Below, one piece after another: positions 21,236-30,065 of a stretch of 64,000 nt of DNA. Positions within the stretch are counted from its first letter, which is position 1, and each line of letters begins with the position of its first letter. Both the position numbers and the translations under genes were made by a program. The notes under the pieces were generated by a model, which saw only the letters and a list, made by a program, of their open reading frames with translations, was not told the origin of the DNA and made no database searches. This DNA comes from Zygnema cylindricum (lineage: Eukaryota; Streptophyta; Zygnematophyceae; Zygnematales; Zygnemataceae), in contig JBBHKE010001401.1 of the NCBI GenBank assembly GCA_037447655.1, positions 1 through 64,000 on the forward strand. The letters run 5' to 3'.

Positions 21236-22500
21236 AGTCATCGCCTCTCTATAAGTCTGAGGTTCATCTTGATGAGATAGTTTTGTTACCTTGTTATTAA
21301 CCTGATTTTCTTGCAATCTTTTGTTACTTCTCCTTCCCCCCTCAAAATCTGTGGCCGGAATAGATGGTTCTCGTGGGTTATTTCGAACAATCTTGGCTTC
21401 TCCCTTGTCCCTTGATTCTGAATGAATTTCCACCATGTCTTCCGCTTTGGGTAGAGTTGTCACTAGAGTTTCTGCAGCCGAGTCCTTTTCGGTCTGATTT
21501 GTACCTGCAAGAATGCGATATTCTTTAAAACCTAGATAGTTAAGAAGCTCAAAGTCATCGGAGTTTTTTGACTCAAATCTGATTTTTACTGACTTTGTAT
21601 ACTTGAAGGGATCCACACACTTTCCTTCATCCATAACTACTAGATGCTTTACTAAGATTATATCTTTCTTTTTTTGATCATAAACTCTATATCTTTTAAC
21701 ATCCTGATCATATCCGAATAAGTATCCTAGTTTTCCTTTAGGATCTAGCTTCAAATTAGACCGATCTGTATCTAGACTGAATACTTGACTGTCGAAAACC
21801 TTTAAGTGAGATATGTCTGGTTTCCGGCCGGTCCATCTCTCATAAGGTGTTTGACATTTTATAGCTGAAGTAAGAACTCTATTTTGAGATAATTTGCACA
21901 GTCCATTGCTCGACCCAAAACTTCTTTCCTATCTTCTTATCTGACAGCATACTCTTAGCATTATCACTCAGTGTTCTATTTAATCTTTCATCTACACCAT
22001 TTTGCTCAGGATTTTTAGGAACTTTCTTTTGGTGTTGCACTCCATCTTCTCTCAAAAAATCCTCAAACTGGTTAAAGGTATACTCTCCACCATTGTCACT
22101 CCTTACTCTCTTGATTGAGGTTTCATGGAGTTTTTCACTCCATGCTTTATATTGTTTAAAACATCCCTGAGCCTCTGACTTTTTTTTCAAAAAATACACC
22201 CTGGAATACCGAGACCAATCATCGGTGATAATCATCATAAATCTCTTCCCCTCGGGTGATGGCACTATGGTTGGCCCCCAGATATCTGTGTGTACTAAAT
22301 CTATAATCTTTTCTCTTTGATAGGTGGCAGTTTTTGGGAAGGGTAACCTGTGTGCTTTACCTTGAGCACATCCACTTCAATCACTTAGATTCTCACTCTC
22401 ACCAAACGAAATTCCTTCCACTACTCCCATCTTTTTCATCTCTTAACGTATCTAGATTCACATGCCCAAGCCTCTTATGCCACAACATTATATTCAGAAC
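21236..22500 (-). pseudogene. Element C integrase
   Basis: The 21879-22265 frame has TDDWSRYSRVYFLKKKSEA, SDNGGEYTFNQF and EQNGVDERLNRTL (second Asp and catalytic Glu visible). Upstream, in other frames, lie the CAQGKAHRLPFPK-type zinc end and HTDIWGP. The 21215-21754 frame encodes the C-terminal linker (GYLFGYDQDVKRYRVYD). It is broken by frameshifts. Confidence 0.82.
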
Positions 22501-23322
22501 ACTAGAATAGTAAAGTTTCTTCTTTTTATTGCTTAAAATCAGCCTAAACATAAATTGGCTACCTTTTTCAGCAGTAAAATAAACTTCCTCCTCAAAACTA
22601 GCAGTAAAGACTCCTTTCCTAGTGGTAGTATCAAAACCTTTATCATCTAATACAGAGGTAGAGACGAGGTTTTTGTTCAGCTCCGGAATAGACAATACAT
22701 CGGAGAATGTAACTATGGATTTTTTTCTTTCTACTAAAACTTTTAGATCTACCGATCCTACAATAGTAGTAGTGACTATTCTCCCATCCCCGTACTCTAT
22801 CTCTACGTTGGGAATCTTTCTTATCTTAGTGAACAAGTGTTTATCTTTACACATGTGCATGGATGCATTTGAGTCTATAATCCAGCCCACTGCACCTTTC
22901 AATCCACCGAAAGCACATTTCTGCTTTCGTGGAATTTCAACCTCGTTTTTCGCTTCCAACTCCTCATCCAATAGGAGTTCATCGTCCTCGTCCTCAGATT
23001 CCGCCTCATGTACCTGTGTCACAAGGGCCTTTTTCTTTCCTCTCCGGGGTCCACCGGTCTGCCCCTCCTTTAACCGCAGCTCGGTTAACTTAGTGCATTC
23101 AACCATATAGTGCCAAGGTTTTTTACAAAAATGGCACAAACCCTTACGAGTCCTTGGTCCAAACTCCTTGGTCTGATTTTTCTGCCCCTCCCCTCGTTTA
23201 TTTCCAACCTGTTTCCTGGAATCATTGTTCCTCCAATCGGTCCCAGCTGCTAAAGCTTGCCCACTCTTTCCTCCCCTTCGGATCTCAATCCAATTTTCGC
23301 GAACGAGAATCATCCCTATCAC
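22399..23322 (-). pseudogene. Element C gag tail and protease
   Basis: A 307-codon open frame on the minus strand. It includes a CCHC zinc knuckle CHFCKKPWHYMVEC (about 23110-23155) and IPRKQKCAFGG. The protease region reads WIIDSNASMHMC, with Asn in place of the essential Gly, so protease is inactive. It ends in LWHKRLGHVNLD of the pre-integrase domain. Confidence 0.83.
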
Positions 23323-24036
23323 TGAATTTCAAATCCACATTGAGTCCTCAAAGTTCTCCACAGGGTTGACTATGTTCTCGAACTTATCGGGTAACTTCAT
23401 CAGTAAACAGTTAACCTTTTCCTTTTCGCTAAATACTTTTCCAACACTCTCTAGTTCCATGAAAAGTGTAGCAAGCTCATTGCAAAAATCCAACATGTTC
23501 CCCCCTTTGTATACATACTCCTTAATTTTTCCGATCAGCCAACTGTTGTTGCTGAATCGTACCACTTCGGTACATCTCTACGAGAGCCACCCAAAGATCG
23601 GATGCCCTCTCAACGTGCAAATGGGGAGATGCAAGCCATTGAGTAAGATGGCGGAGGATGAAGTGCTTAGCCGCCATATTGTTGTAGTCCTAGGTATCGA
23701 TATCATTCTCCTCGTTCCTCGGAATAGGTGACATGAATGCCAAAATAGTTGTTAATGGTGTGATCGTCTCTTTCTCCTTTCGTTTGTCCACCACCTCCCC
23801 TTCTTTTGTCTCCTCCGTTGAAGATGGATCTGCATTTTTAGTGAATCCACCTTCTGTAAACCTTGGAGGTATCCCAAGACTTAATGGACGCCTCAATCGT
23901 CAACTCACTATTCCCCAAATTCGTTTCTCACATAAAGCTCCTGTCATCATACTTTCCCAGTATATGAAGCTAGTTCCATTGAATATGGGCACTCTAGATT
24001 GTGGGCCTGTAACCTGCAACTCTGAGACCTCCATAA
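23323..24036 (-). pseudogene. Element C gag start and core (broken)
   Basis: The ATG lies in the LTR (plus-strand CAT near 24034). The text is MEVSELQVTGPQSRVPIFNG, then FIYWESMMTGALCEKRIWG, and the frame breaks near 23890. The core resumes in another frame (KEYVYKGGNMLDFCNELA, 23329-23565). QVTGPQ spans the LTR end and primer site. Confidence 0.78.
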
Positions 24037-24469
24037 GTCCTCAGAGTAGGGAGCTCACACGAAGCCTGTAGGATAACACTGACCCCTTTGTGTTTCGGCA
24101 AGAATAACTGCCACCCTAGCAAACAAAAACTCTAAACACCTACATTCTTTTGAAGGTAAGACTCCATTGAGTCGAGAGCAAAAAGAATCTCTGAATTTGC
24201 TCTCATGAGCAGTAAGTTAAGGAGAGTCAAAGTTGACGTTTTGTACAGAAGCTCTATGGGAGTGAGGGTCTTATCTACCAATTTTTTGGAAGTCCTATCT
24301 CTCTCTAAAAATCTATCTATTAATGTACGACACCAATCATATTACACTGTCGTACACAAAAGGACATCTGTCGGTGTACTTTCTGTACGAATATTTTACG
24401 ACATGGCCTAAATGTCGACACATATAATATCCGGATTCGGTCCCATAATCATCGAAAAGGCCACGATCC
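24015..24469 (-). repeat. Element C 5' LTR, inner piece
   Basis: The 3'-most 455 bases of the LTR, with leader hairpin GACTC-CATT-GAGTC (24160-24173) and the GTAC-rich inverted repeat (about 24325-24400). It is cut at GATCC by element F; the outer piece is 39021-39632. Confidence 0.88.
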
Positions 24470-24675
24470 TGTTGAAATTTATGTATTGTCTAGGTCTGTA
24501 TTGGAAAAATAAATAGTGTTGGAAAAAGGTAATTAATAGTTCACTACTATATTTTAGTTAGAATGTAAAGAGAGAGAAAGAGAGGATCAAAGACAAGCCA
24601 TGGCTGCTGCGTCATTTAGAATGAGGCAGAATGAATTAGAAGGTATTTTACTAGTTTTAGAAAAATATTGTGTTT

Positions 24676-24752
24676 TGCCGGATTTGAACCGGGGTGTGCA
24701 GATTGCTATGTAGACCAACGACTTATCCATTAAGGCACTAACGAAACGATAC
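24676..24752 (-). other. Antisense tRNA-like module in element F 5' LTR
   Basis: The best tRNA-like copy in the window. On the minus strand TGCCTTAATGGATAAGTC resembles the D-arm of plant tRNA-Arg/Lys, and CCGG-TTCAAAT-CCGG is a canonical T-arm with loop TTCAAAT. Total span is tRNA-sized (about 70-75 bases). The acceptor stem is poor. The 3' LTR copy is at 32229-32296. Confidence 0.65.
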
Positions 24753-25142
24753 ACATGATATGTTTCACGCGTATATATCTATTGATCTAAAGGACTAATT
24801 CGCAGTAGACTAACGAAAACGCACATTAATCAATTCATACATGGAAGCGAATCAAAGCCGAATTAATACAACTGATCCTACGGCCACCATAACAGCCGCC
24901 ACCCACAATAAGCTTTCGGCGACCTTTGGGGATAGCCTCACGCGGTGCCACTGTTGATATTTGGGTATTTTCTAGGTCTTTATTAGATAGAAAAGGGTAG
25001 AGGCAGTCTGCCTCTGACTCCCTTCTCCAAGCCCCCACACTTGTCGTAGTCACTAAAGGCTGGAGAGGGAGCTAGAGCCATGGCTGCCTAAGCTCTTCAG
25101 AGAGACAGGAGTAGACAATAGATATGTTTACTAAAAAGGCAT

Positions 25143-25232
25143 TTGACGGACCCAGGAATTGATCCTGGTACATACCGGCCGTCAAACATCCCGCAGTCGT
25201 TAGCTTTGTCCATTTAGTCTAGGACTAGTGCT
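25143..25232 (-). other. Antisense tRNA-like module in element H 5' LTR
   Basis: The minus strand shows TAGACTAAATGGACAAAGC (A-box-like) and CCAGG-ATCAATT-CCTGG, a perfect 5-bp stem with 7-base loop as in a T-arm. It is nearly identical at 28335-28425. Confidence 0.6.
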
Positions 25233-25555
25233 AGTACGTGTAGGGTTTGATAAATATGTATATAGTTAAAGGTAGGATTTTCCATTTAACTGGGTTACGG
25301 TATATAGGGCATAGAAACAGTTGTACTTTTAGTACCGGAAGAAATAAATAGTACGGACATTTATTTCGACGGTCCGTTTTAATTACGATGTCAATCGGAC
25401 GGCCGTGGTTAGCGCCGACATCGCGGAAAGTAAAATTGGCAGTTTGTAGACGCCACCACTCTGGATGACACGTGGCAACATCGTACGGGATTACGGAATT
25501 TCCGGAACGGCAGAAAACAAATCCGGGAGTGACAAATGTCGCACTCTAGCGACAT

Positions 25556-25777
25556 CGTACAATGTACGTACAGAAAGTACTCCGGCACTTGTACTTTCTT
25601 GTACGGTACCATTTTTATGACGCGGCATGACCTGGCGCCACGTGGAGAGATAAGATTTGGAGGCAGGAATTCCGGAGAATACAAGAGCGAATCCGGATAG
25701 GACATTTGTTGACTTATTAGCCATGTCGTACGATGTCCGTACAAAAGGTACACCGGCATTTGTACCTTTATGTACTA
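25556..25777 (+). promoter_or_regulatory. Duplicated GTAC inverted-repeat blocks in element H LTR
   Basis: Block 1: GTACAGAAAGTAC and GTACTTTCTTGTAC around a CCGGCA centre. Block 2: GTACAAAAGGTACA and TGTACCTTTATGTAC around CCGGCATT. Other families have one block. GTAC is the core of plant copper-response elements (established), but any copper link is only a possibility here. Confidence 0.5.
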
Positions 25778-25882
25778 TACAGTAATGTGATTGGTCCGTA
25801 CCTCAGTACTAGAGGGCTTAGAGAGGGGTTTAGGACTTAGAATATTTCGGGTAGGTAGCTGACTCTCCCAGAGAGCACCTTG

Positions 25883-25889
25883 TATAAAT
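25883..25889 (+). promoter_or_regulatory. TATA box of element H LTR promoter
   Basis: TATAAAT follows a G-box and CCAAT-type motifs and precedes the leader hairpins by about 65 bases. The same TGTATAAAT(T)GGCA context recurs in element E LTRs. Confidence 0.65.
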
Positions 25890-25953
25890 GGCAAACTTTG
25901 GCCACCCATAACTATCAATTCAGTTGACCAAATTCAGTGATTCTTGTTGCTGC

Positions 25954-25988
25954 GGACTCAGGGGAGTCCAAGCTACACAGGGGTGTAG
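25954..25988 (+). promoter_or_regulatory. Tandem leader hairpins of element H
   Basis: Hairpin 1 is GGACTC-AGGG-GAGTCC (25954-25969). Hairpin 2 is CTACAC-AGGG-GTGTAG (25973-25988). Both stems are perfect with the same AGGG loop. They lie in the predicted 5' end of the RNA. Confidence 0.65.
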
Positions 25989-26238
25989 TCGGTCAGAGTC
26001 TTTGCCTGCCTGGGTGGCTGCATTTCTTAGGGAAAGTCAAAGTGGGTGAATGTGTCCAAATCTCATATTCTAACTTTGCATTCTGTGGTGGAACTGAGCA
26101 CACAGAAAGTGTTAATTCACAAGGGTGAAGCTATATTGGGGTTCTGATTGTCAAGGGGTCAATCATTTGGGTTTATATCAAGTTGGAGTCGGCACTATCT
26201 AGATTAGCTTCCTTTGGACCTGCGAATTCTGTGTGGCA

Positions 26239-27381
26239 ATGGAGCCCATAGAATTTCAGGTTATGGGCCCACCATCTAGGGTGCCTATGTTTGATGGAAC
26301 AGACTTCACTTATTGGGAGTTCACGATGGAGGGATTGCTTTTCGAGAAGCACTTGTGGGGAATTGTTTCGGGACAAGTGAAGTGTCCGCCACCGGGCTTT
26401 GGAGGAGATCACTATGGAGAATCATCTGGGGCTGCCCAGAAAACCAACCGGAGTTCAGGTGCAACGGAAGGTGAAGGGAAGATCATTACCGTGGAAGGGG
26501 AAATAGGGGAGAAGGATAAAGGGACACCTATGGTGAAGGGAGCTAGGCTCTCGCCTACGGTTCCACTTGTGTGGGCTATAACTGAACCAAAAACTGAAGA
26601 AAATGATATAAAAATTTGGGAATATAAAAACACTATAGCAAAACATCTCATACTTAGATATGTGTCTAAGTCTATAGCTATCACTCTTTTAAATCTAACC
26701 AAGTCTTCAGAAATTTGGGACACACTAATTCAGATTTATAAGAGTAAGACTATACAGAGGCAGCAGTTAGTAAGACAAGAGATAGAGGCCTATGTTTATA
26801 AAGGCGGTAGCATGACAGAGTTTTGCAATGATATTGCTGTGTTATATGTTGAGCTTGCTAGTGCGGGATATGTAGAATCTGAGGAGAGAAAGATTAATAC
26901 ACTAATCATGAAGCTCCCATATGAGTACGAAGACATCATTTACTGTATGCAGGGAATGGATGTCTCCTCATGGACTTGGAGCATTACCATGGGGATAATT
27001 CTTGTGAGGGAAAGCACCTTGGAGCTTCGTAGGGGAAGTGAGAGGGTGACTGTATTTACAGCTGGTGGTGACTGGCGGAAGCGTGATGTGAGGAACGGCG
27101 GTGACGAGCGGAAGCGTGATGAGAGGAAGAAAGACAAAGGTAAACCTTATCGGAACTTTGGTGGAAAGAGAGGGAGAGGAAAAGAAAGGGGAGCTTTGAA
27201 ACAAGGGGTTTCCTTCGCTTGTAGGAAATCGGGTCACTATATGGACAAGTGTCCTCGTTTGGAAGAACTCAGAAGTTGGAGTGTGAATGAGGAGGAAGAA
27301 GGGGAAGAGGAGAAAGAGGATGAAAAAATCTTGGAGCTTCTTCACATCGGTAGAATGGAGAAGAGAGAAAAGTACACATAA
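26239..27381 (+). CDS. Gag protein of element H, open reading frame
   Basis: 380 codons from an ATG inside the LTR. An in-frame GTG lies 6 bases upstream, but ATG matches the other copies. The N-terminus MEPIEFQVMGPPSRVPMFDG spans the LTR end and primer site. The UBN2/copia Gag core follows: NTIAKHLILRYVSKSIAITL, then YKGGSMTEFCNDIAVLY and MKLPYEYEDIIY. A basic region (KRDERKKDKGKPYR) comes next, then the knuckle. The knuckle reads SFACRKSGHYMDKC; the first Cys of CX2CX4HX4C is Ser, while element F keeps CFFC. An acidic tail ends at TAA 27379-27381. Function: particle formation and RNA packaging. The frame is intact, but the zinc knuckle is compromised. Confidence 0.88.
   Translation: MEPIEFQVMGPPSRVPMFDGTDFTYWEFTMEGLLFEKHLWGIVSGQVKCPPPGFGGDHYGESSGAAQKTNRSSGATEGEGKIITVEGEIGEKDKGTPMVKGARLSPTVPLVWAITEPKTEENDIKIWEYKNTIAKHLILRYVSKSIAITLLNLTKSSEIWDTLIQIYKSKTIQRQQLVRQEIEAYVYKGGSMTEFCNDIAVLYVELASAGYVESEERKINTLIMKLPYEYEDIIYCMQGMDVSSWTWSITMGIILVRESTLELRRGSERVTVFTAGGDWRKRDVRNGGDERKRDERKKDKGKPYRNFGGKRGRGKERGALKQGVSFACRKSGHYMDKCPRLEELRSWSVNEEEEGEEEKEDEKILELLHIGRMEKREKYT
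26259..26273 (+). promoter_or_regulatory. Primer-binding site of element H
   Basis: GGTTATGGGCCCACC begins directly after the LTR and is read in the gag frame as part of QVMGPP. Same initiator-tRNA half-type site as in element B. Confidence 0.72.
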
Positions 27382-28116
27382 ATTCCACGAAGGCAACAGT
27401 GTGCTTTTGGAGGTATAAGGGAAGTAAAGAGAGAGGAGGTACTAGAGGATGTTGAGGAGTGTAAAGTGTATGACTTAGAAATGAGAGAGTCAGAACTAGG
27501 ATCCCTAAGTGAAAACGGGAAAAATAAAATTAATGAGGATAATTTTTTAGGTATTTTGGAATTAGAAAACTGGTCGGAAAGGGAAACTTCAACGGATTCC
27601 GAGGAAAGGGGAGAAGTGAAACTAGAAGGGGTTTTAAAGGATAAGGAAGAAGAGGAATATTTAATGAAAGGTTTAGGGGAGGATAAATATTTATTGGGAA
27701 TTAATTTAGAAAGTGAGAGTGGAAAGAAATCCATGCGAGAGAGTGAGGAAAGTTCATGTTTTGGGGGTAATAGGTTTGACATCACTAAAGGGAGTGATGA
27801 CATTTATGAAGGTGTGCCTGTAAAATGGTTAGCCACAAGATGTGTGTTGCAGATTGGAGATGGGGCTTGCTGTTTGAATTGCAAGAGGGAAATCGGATTT
27901 AGTGTGAATGGAAAAGAGATGAGGTGGATAAAATCTTCGCTCGGATTTATGATAAGTGGGATGCTAAATGAAATGTGTGATGCAATTATTATTTCATTTC
28001 ATCTAATGCATTGTTTTAAATACGAGAGCATATTTCATAAGTTATATAAAAGGAAAAAGAAAAGAAAAAGGAAAAAGGGGAGGGAGTGTTTTGTTTATTT
28101 TGTTTGTAATAGTTGA
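27382..28116 (+). pseudogene. Element H pol-debris frame, in phase with gag
   Basis: After the gag TAA the same frame stays open for 244 codons. It begins IPRRQQCAFGGIRE, the sequence that flanks the protease in the full elements. It then jumps through acidic text to MKGLGEDKYLLGINLESESG, the end of the RT region. An eroded RNase H follows (FDITKGSDDIYEGVPVK, CVLQIGDGACCLNCKRE, KEMRWIKSSLGF). Protease site, integrase and RT catalytic core are absent. The related frame in F (31463-31765) shows the deletion is old and shared. Whether it is translated by readthrough or a new start (ATG at 27481) is unknown. Confidence 0.7.
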
Positions 28117-28144
28117 AAGGAAGTAGACTAGAAAATAAGGGGAG

Positions 28145-29450
28145 TGTTGATATTTGGGTATTTTCTAGGTCTTTATTAGATAGAAAAGGGTAGAGGCAGT
28201 CTGCCTCTGACTCCCTTCTCCAAGCCCCCACACTTGTCGTAGTCACTAAAGGCTGGAGAGGGAGCTAGAGCCATGGCTGCCTAAGCTCTTCAGAGAGACA
28301 GGAGTAGACAATAGATATGTTTACTAAAAAGGCATTTGACGGACCCAGGAATTGATCCTGGTACCTACCGGCCGTCAAACATCCCGCAGTCGTTAGCTTT
28401 GTCCATTTAGTCTAGGACTAGTGCTAGTACGTGTAGGGTTTGATAAATATGTATATAGTTAAAGGTAGGATTTTCCATTTAACTGGGTTACGGTATATAG
28501 GGCATAGAAACAGTTGTACTTTTAGTACCGGAAGAAATAAATAGTACGGACATTTATTTCGACGGTCCGTTTTAATTACGATGTCAATCGGACGGCCGTG
28601 GTTAGCGCCGACATCGCGGAAAGTAAAATTGGCAGTTTGTAGACGCCACCACTCTGGATGACACGTGGCAACATCGTACGGGATTACGGAATTTCCGGAA
28701 CGGCAGAAAACAAATCCGGGAGTGACAAATGTCGCACTCTAGCGACATCGTACAATGTACGTACAGAAAGTACTCCGACACTTGTACTTTCTTGTACGGT
28801 ACCATTTTTATGACGCGGCATGACCTGGCGCCACGTGGAGAGATAAGATTTGGAGGTAGGAATTCCGGAGAATACAAGAGCGAATCCGGATAGGACATTT
28901 GTTGACTTATTAGCCATGTCGTACGATGTCCGTACAAAAGGTACACCGACATTTGTACCTTTATGTACTATACAGTAATGTGATTGGTCCGTACCTCAGT
29001 ACTAGAGGGTTTAGAGAGGGGTTTAGGACTTAGAATATTTCGGGTAGGTAGCTGACTCTCCCAGAGAGCACCTTGTATAAATGGCAAACTTTGGCCACCC
29101 ATAACTATCAATTCAGTTGACCAAATTCAGTGATTCTTGTTGCTGCGGACTCAGGGGAGTCCAAGCTACACAGGGGTGTAGTCGGTCAGAGTCTTTGCCT
29201 GCCTGGGTGGCTGCATTTCTTAGGGAAAGTCAAAGTGGGTGAATGTGTCCAAATCTCATATTCTAACTTTGCATTTTGTGGTGGAACTGAGCACACAGAA
29301 GTGTTAATTCACAAGGGTGAAGCTATATTGGGGTTCTGATTGTCAAGGGGTCAATCATTTGGGTTTATATCAAGTTGGAGTCGGCACTATCTAGATTAGC
29401 TTCCTTTGGACCTGCGAATTCTATGTGGCAATGGAGCCCATAGAATTTCA
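28145..29450 (+). repeat. Element H 3' LTR
   Basis: 1306 bp, almost identical to the 5' LTR. It is preceded by GACTAGAAAATAAGGGGAG, the polypurine tract. It ends ATGGAGCCCATAGAATTTCA, so a gag start codon now opens a 58-codon frame into element F LTR sequence (to 29610). Confidence 0.93.
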
Positions 29451-29455
29451 GCCAC

Positions 29456-30065
29456 GTGGCGCCTTATTATTTGATATCGGAGAAGATGGGAGGAACCATG
29501 GCTTGCGATTTGGCAAATGTCACCTTGTAGACCATGTCGTACAATGGCCGTACAATAAGTACATCGCCCATCGTACCTTCTTGTACTATATAGTGTTCCT
29601 ATTGGACTAGGGTGTAGTAGTAGGTAGTCGTGAGTAGGCAGACGAAGACTTAGTGATATTTAGGCACCTCTCTCTAAGAGAGCTTGTAACTATAAAGGTC
29701 ATTTTTGACCAGCCATAACTTAATGCTCGGGTGAGAAAATTCATTGACTCTTTTTTCTGCGAACTCAGAGGAGTCCAAGCTACACAGGGAGGTAGTCGGT
29801 CAGAGTCTTTGCGTGCTAGGGTGGCAATTATTCAGTGGGAATGTCAAAGTGGGGAATATTGTCCAAAACACATATTCAAACTTTGCATTCTCTGGTTGAA
29901 CTTAGCACACAAAAGGTCTTCTCTTCACAAGGGTGAAGGTGTATTGGGGTTTTGATTTTCAAGGGATCATTCATTTGGGTTTATATCAACTTGGAGTCGG
30001 CACTATCTAGATTAACTTCTTTTAGATCTGCCAATTCCATGGGCAATGGAGCCCATAGAATTTCA
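29456..30065 (+). repeat. Element F 5' LTR, right piece
   Basis: 610 bases after the element H insertion. It contains a GTAC-rich inverted repeat (about 29538-29585), leader hairpins (GAACTC-AGAG-GAGTCC near 29761, with one mismatch) and gag ATG 30046-30048. Confidence 0.88.

Larger units (their letters stand above)
24952..26258 (+). repeat. Element H 5' LTR
   Basis: 1307 bp. In order: antisense tRNA-like module (25143-25232), two tandem promoter blocks each with a GTAC inverted repeat (25556-25606 and 25727-25777), a CACGTG G-box near 25640, ATTGG near 25792, TATAAAT at 25883-25889, leader hairpins 25954-25988, and gag ATG 26239-26241. Confidence 0.92.
24952..29450 (+). mobile_element. Young gag-only copia element H, in element F 5' LTR
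   Basis: LTRs 24952-26258 (1307 bp) and 28145-29450 (1306 bp). I count seven substitutions and one single-base indel between them, about 0.5%. Six of the seven are C/T or G/A changes. Exact target duplication GCCAC (24947-24951, 29451-29455). Interior 26259-28144 has an open gag and an in-frame tail of pol debris. It is the same non-autonomous type as F and the latest insertion in the nest. Confidence 0.95.

Noticed and set aside
24676-24752. Functional tRNA genes
   Set aside because: The tRNA-like stretches lack convincing acceptor stems and lie at the same place in paired LTRs, so they are parts of the elements.
25409-25759. Open frames of 77-116 codons on the minus strand of element H LTRs (also 28602-28952)
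   Set aside because: They lie wholly within LTR promoter sequence, repeat with the LTR and match no known protein.
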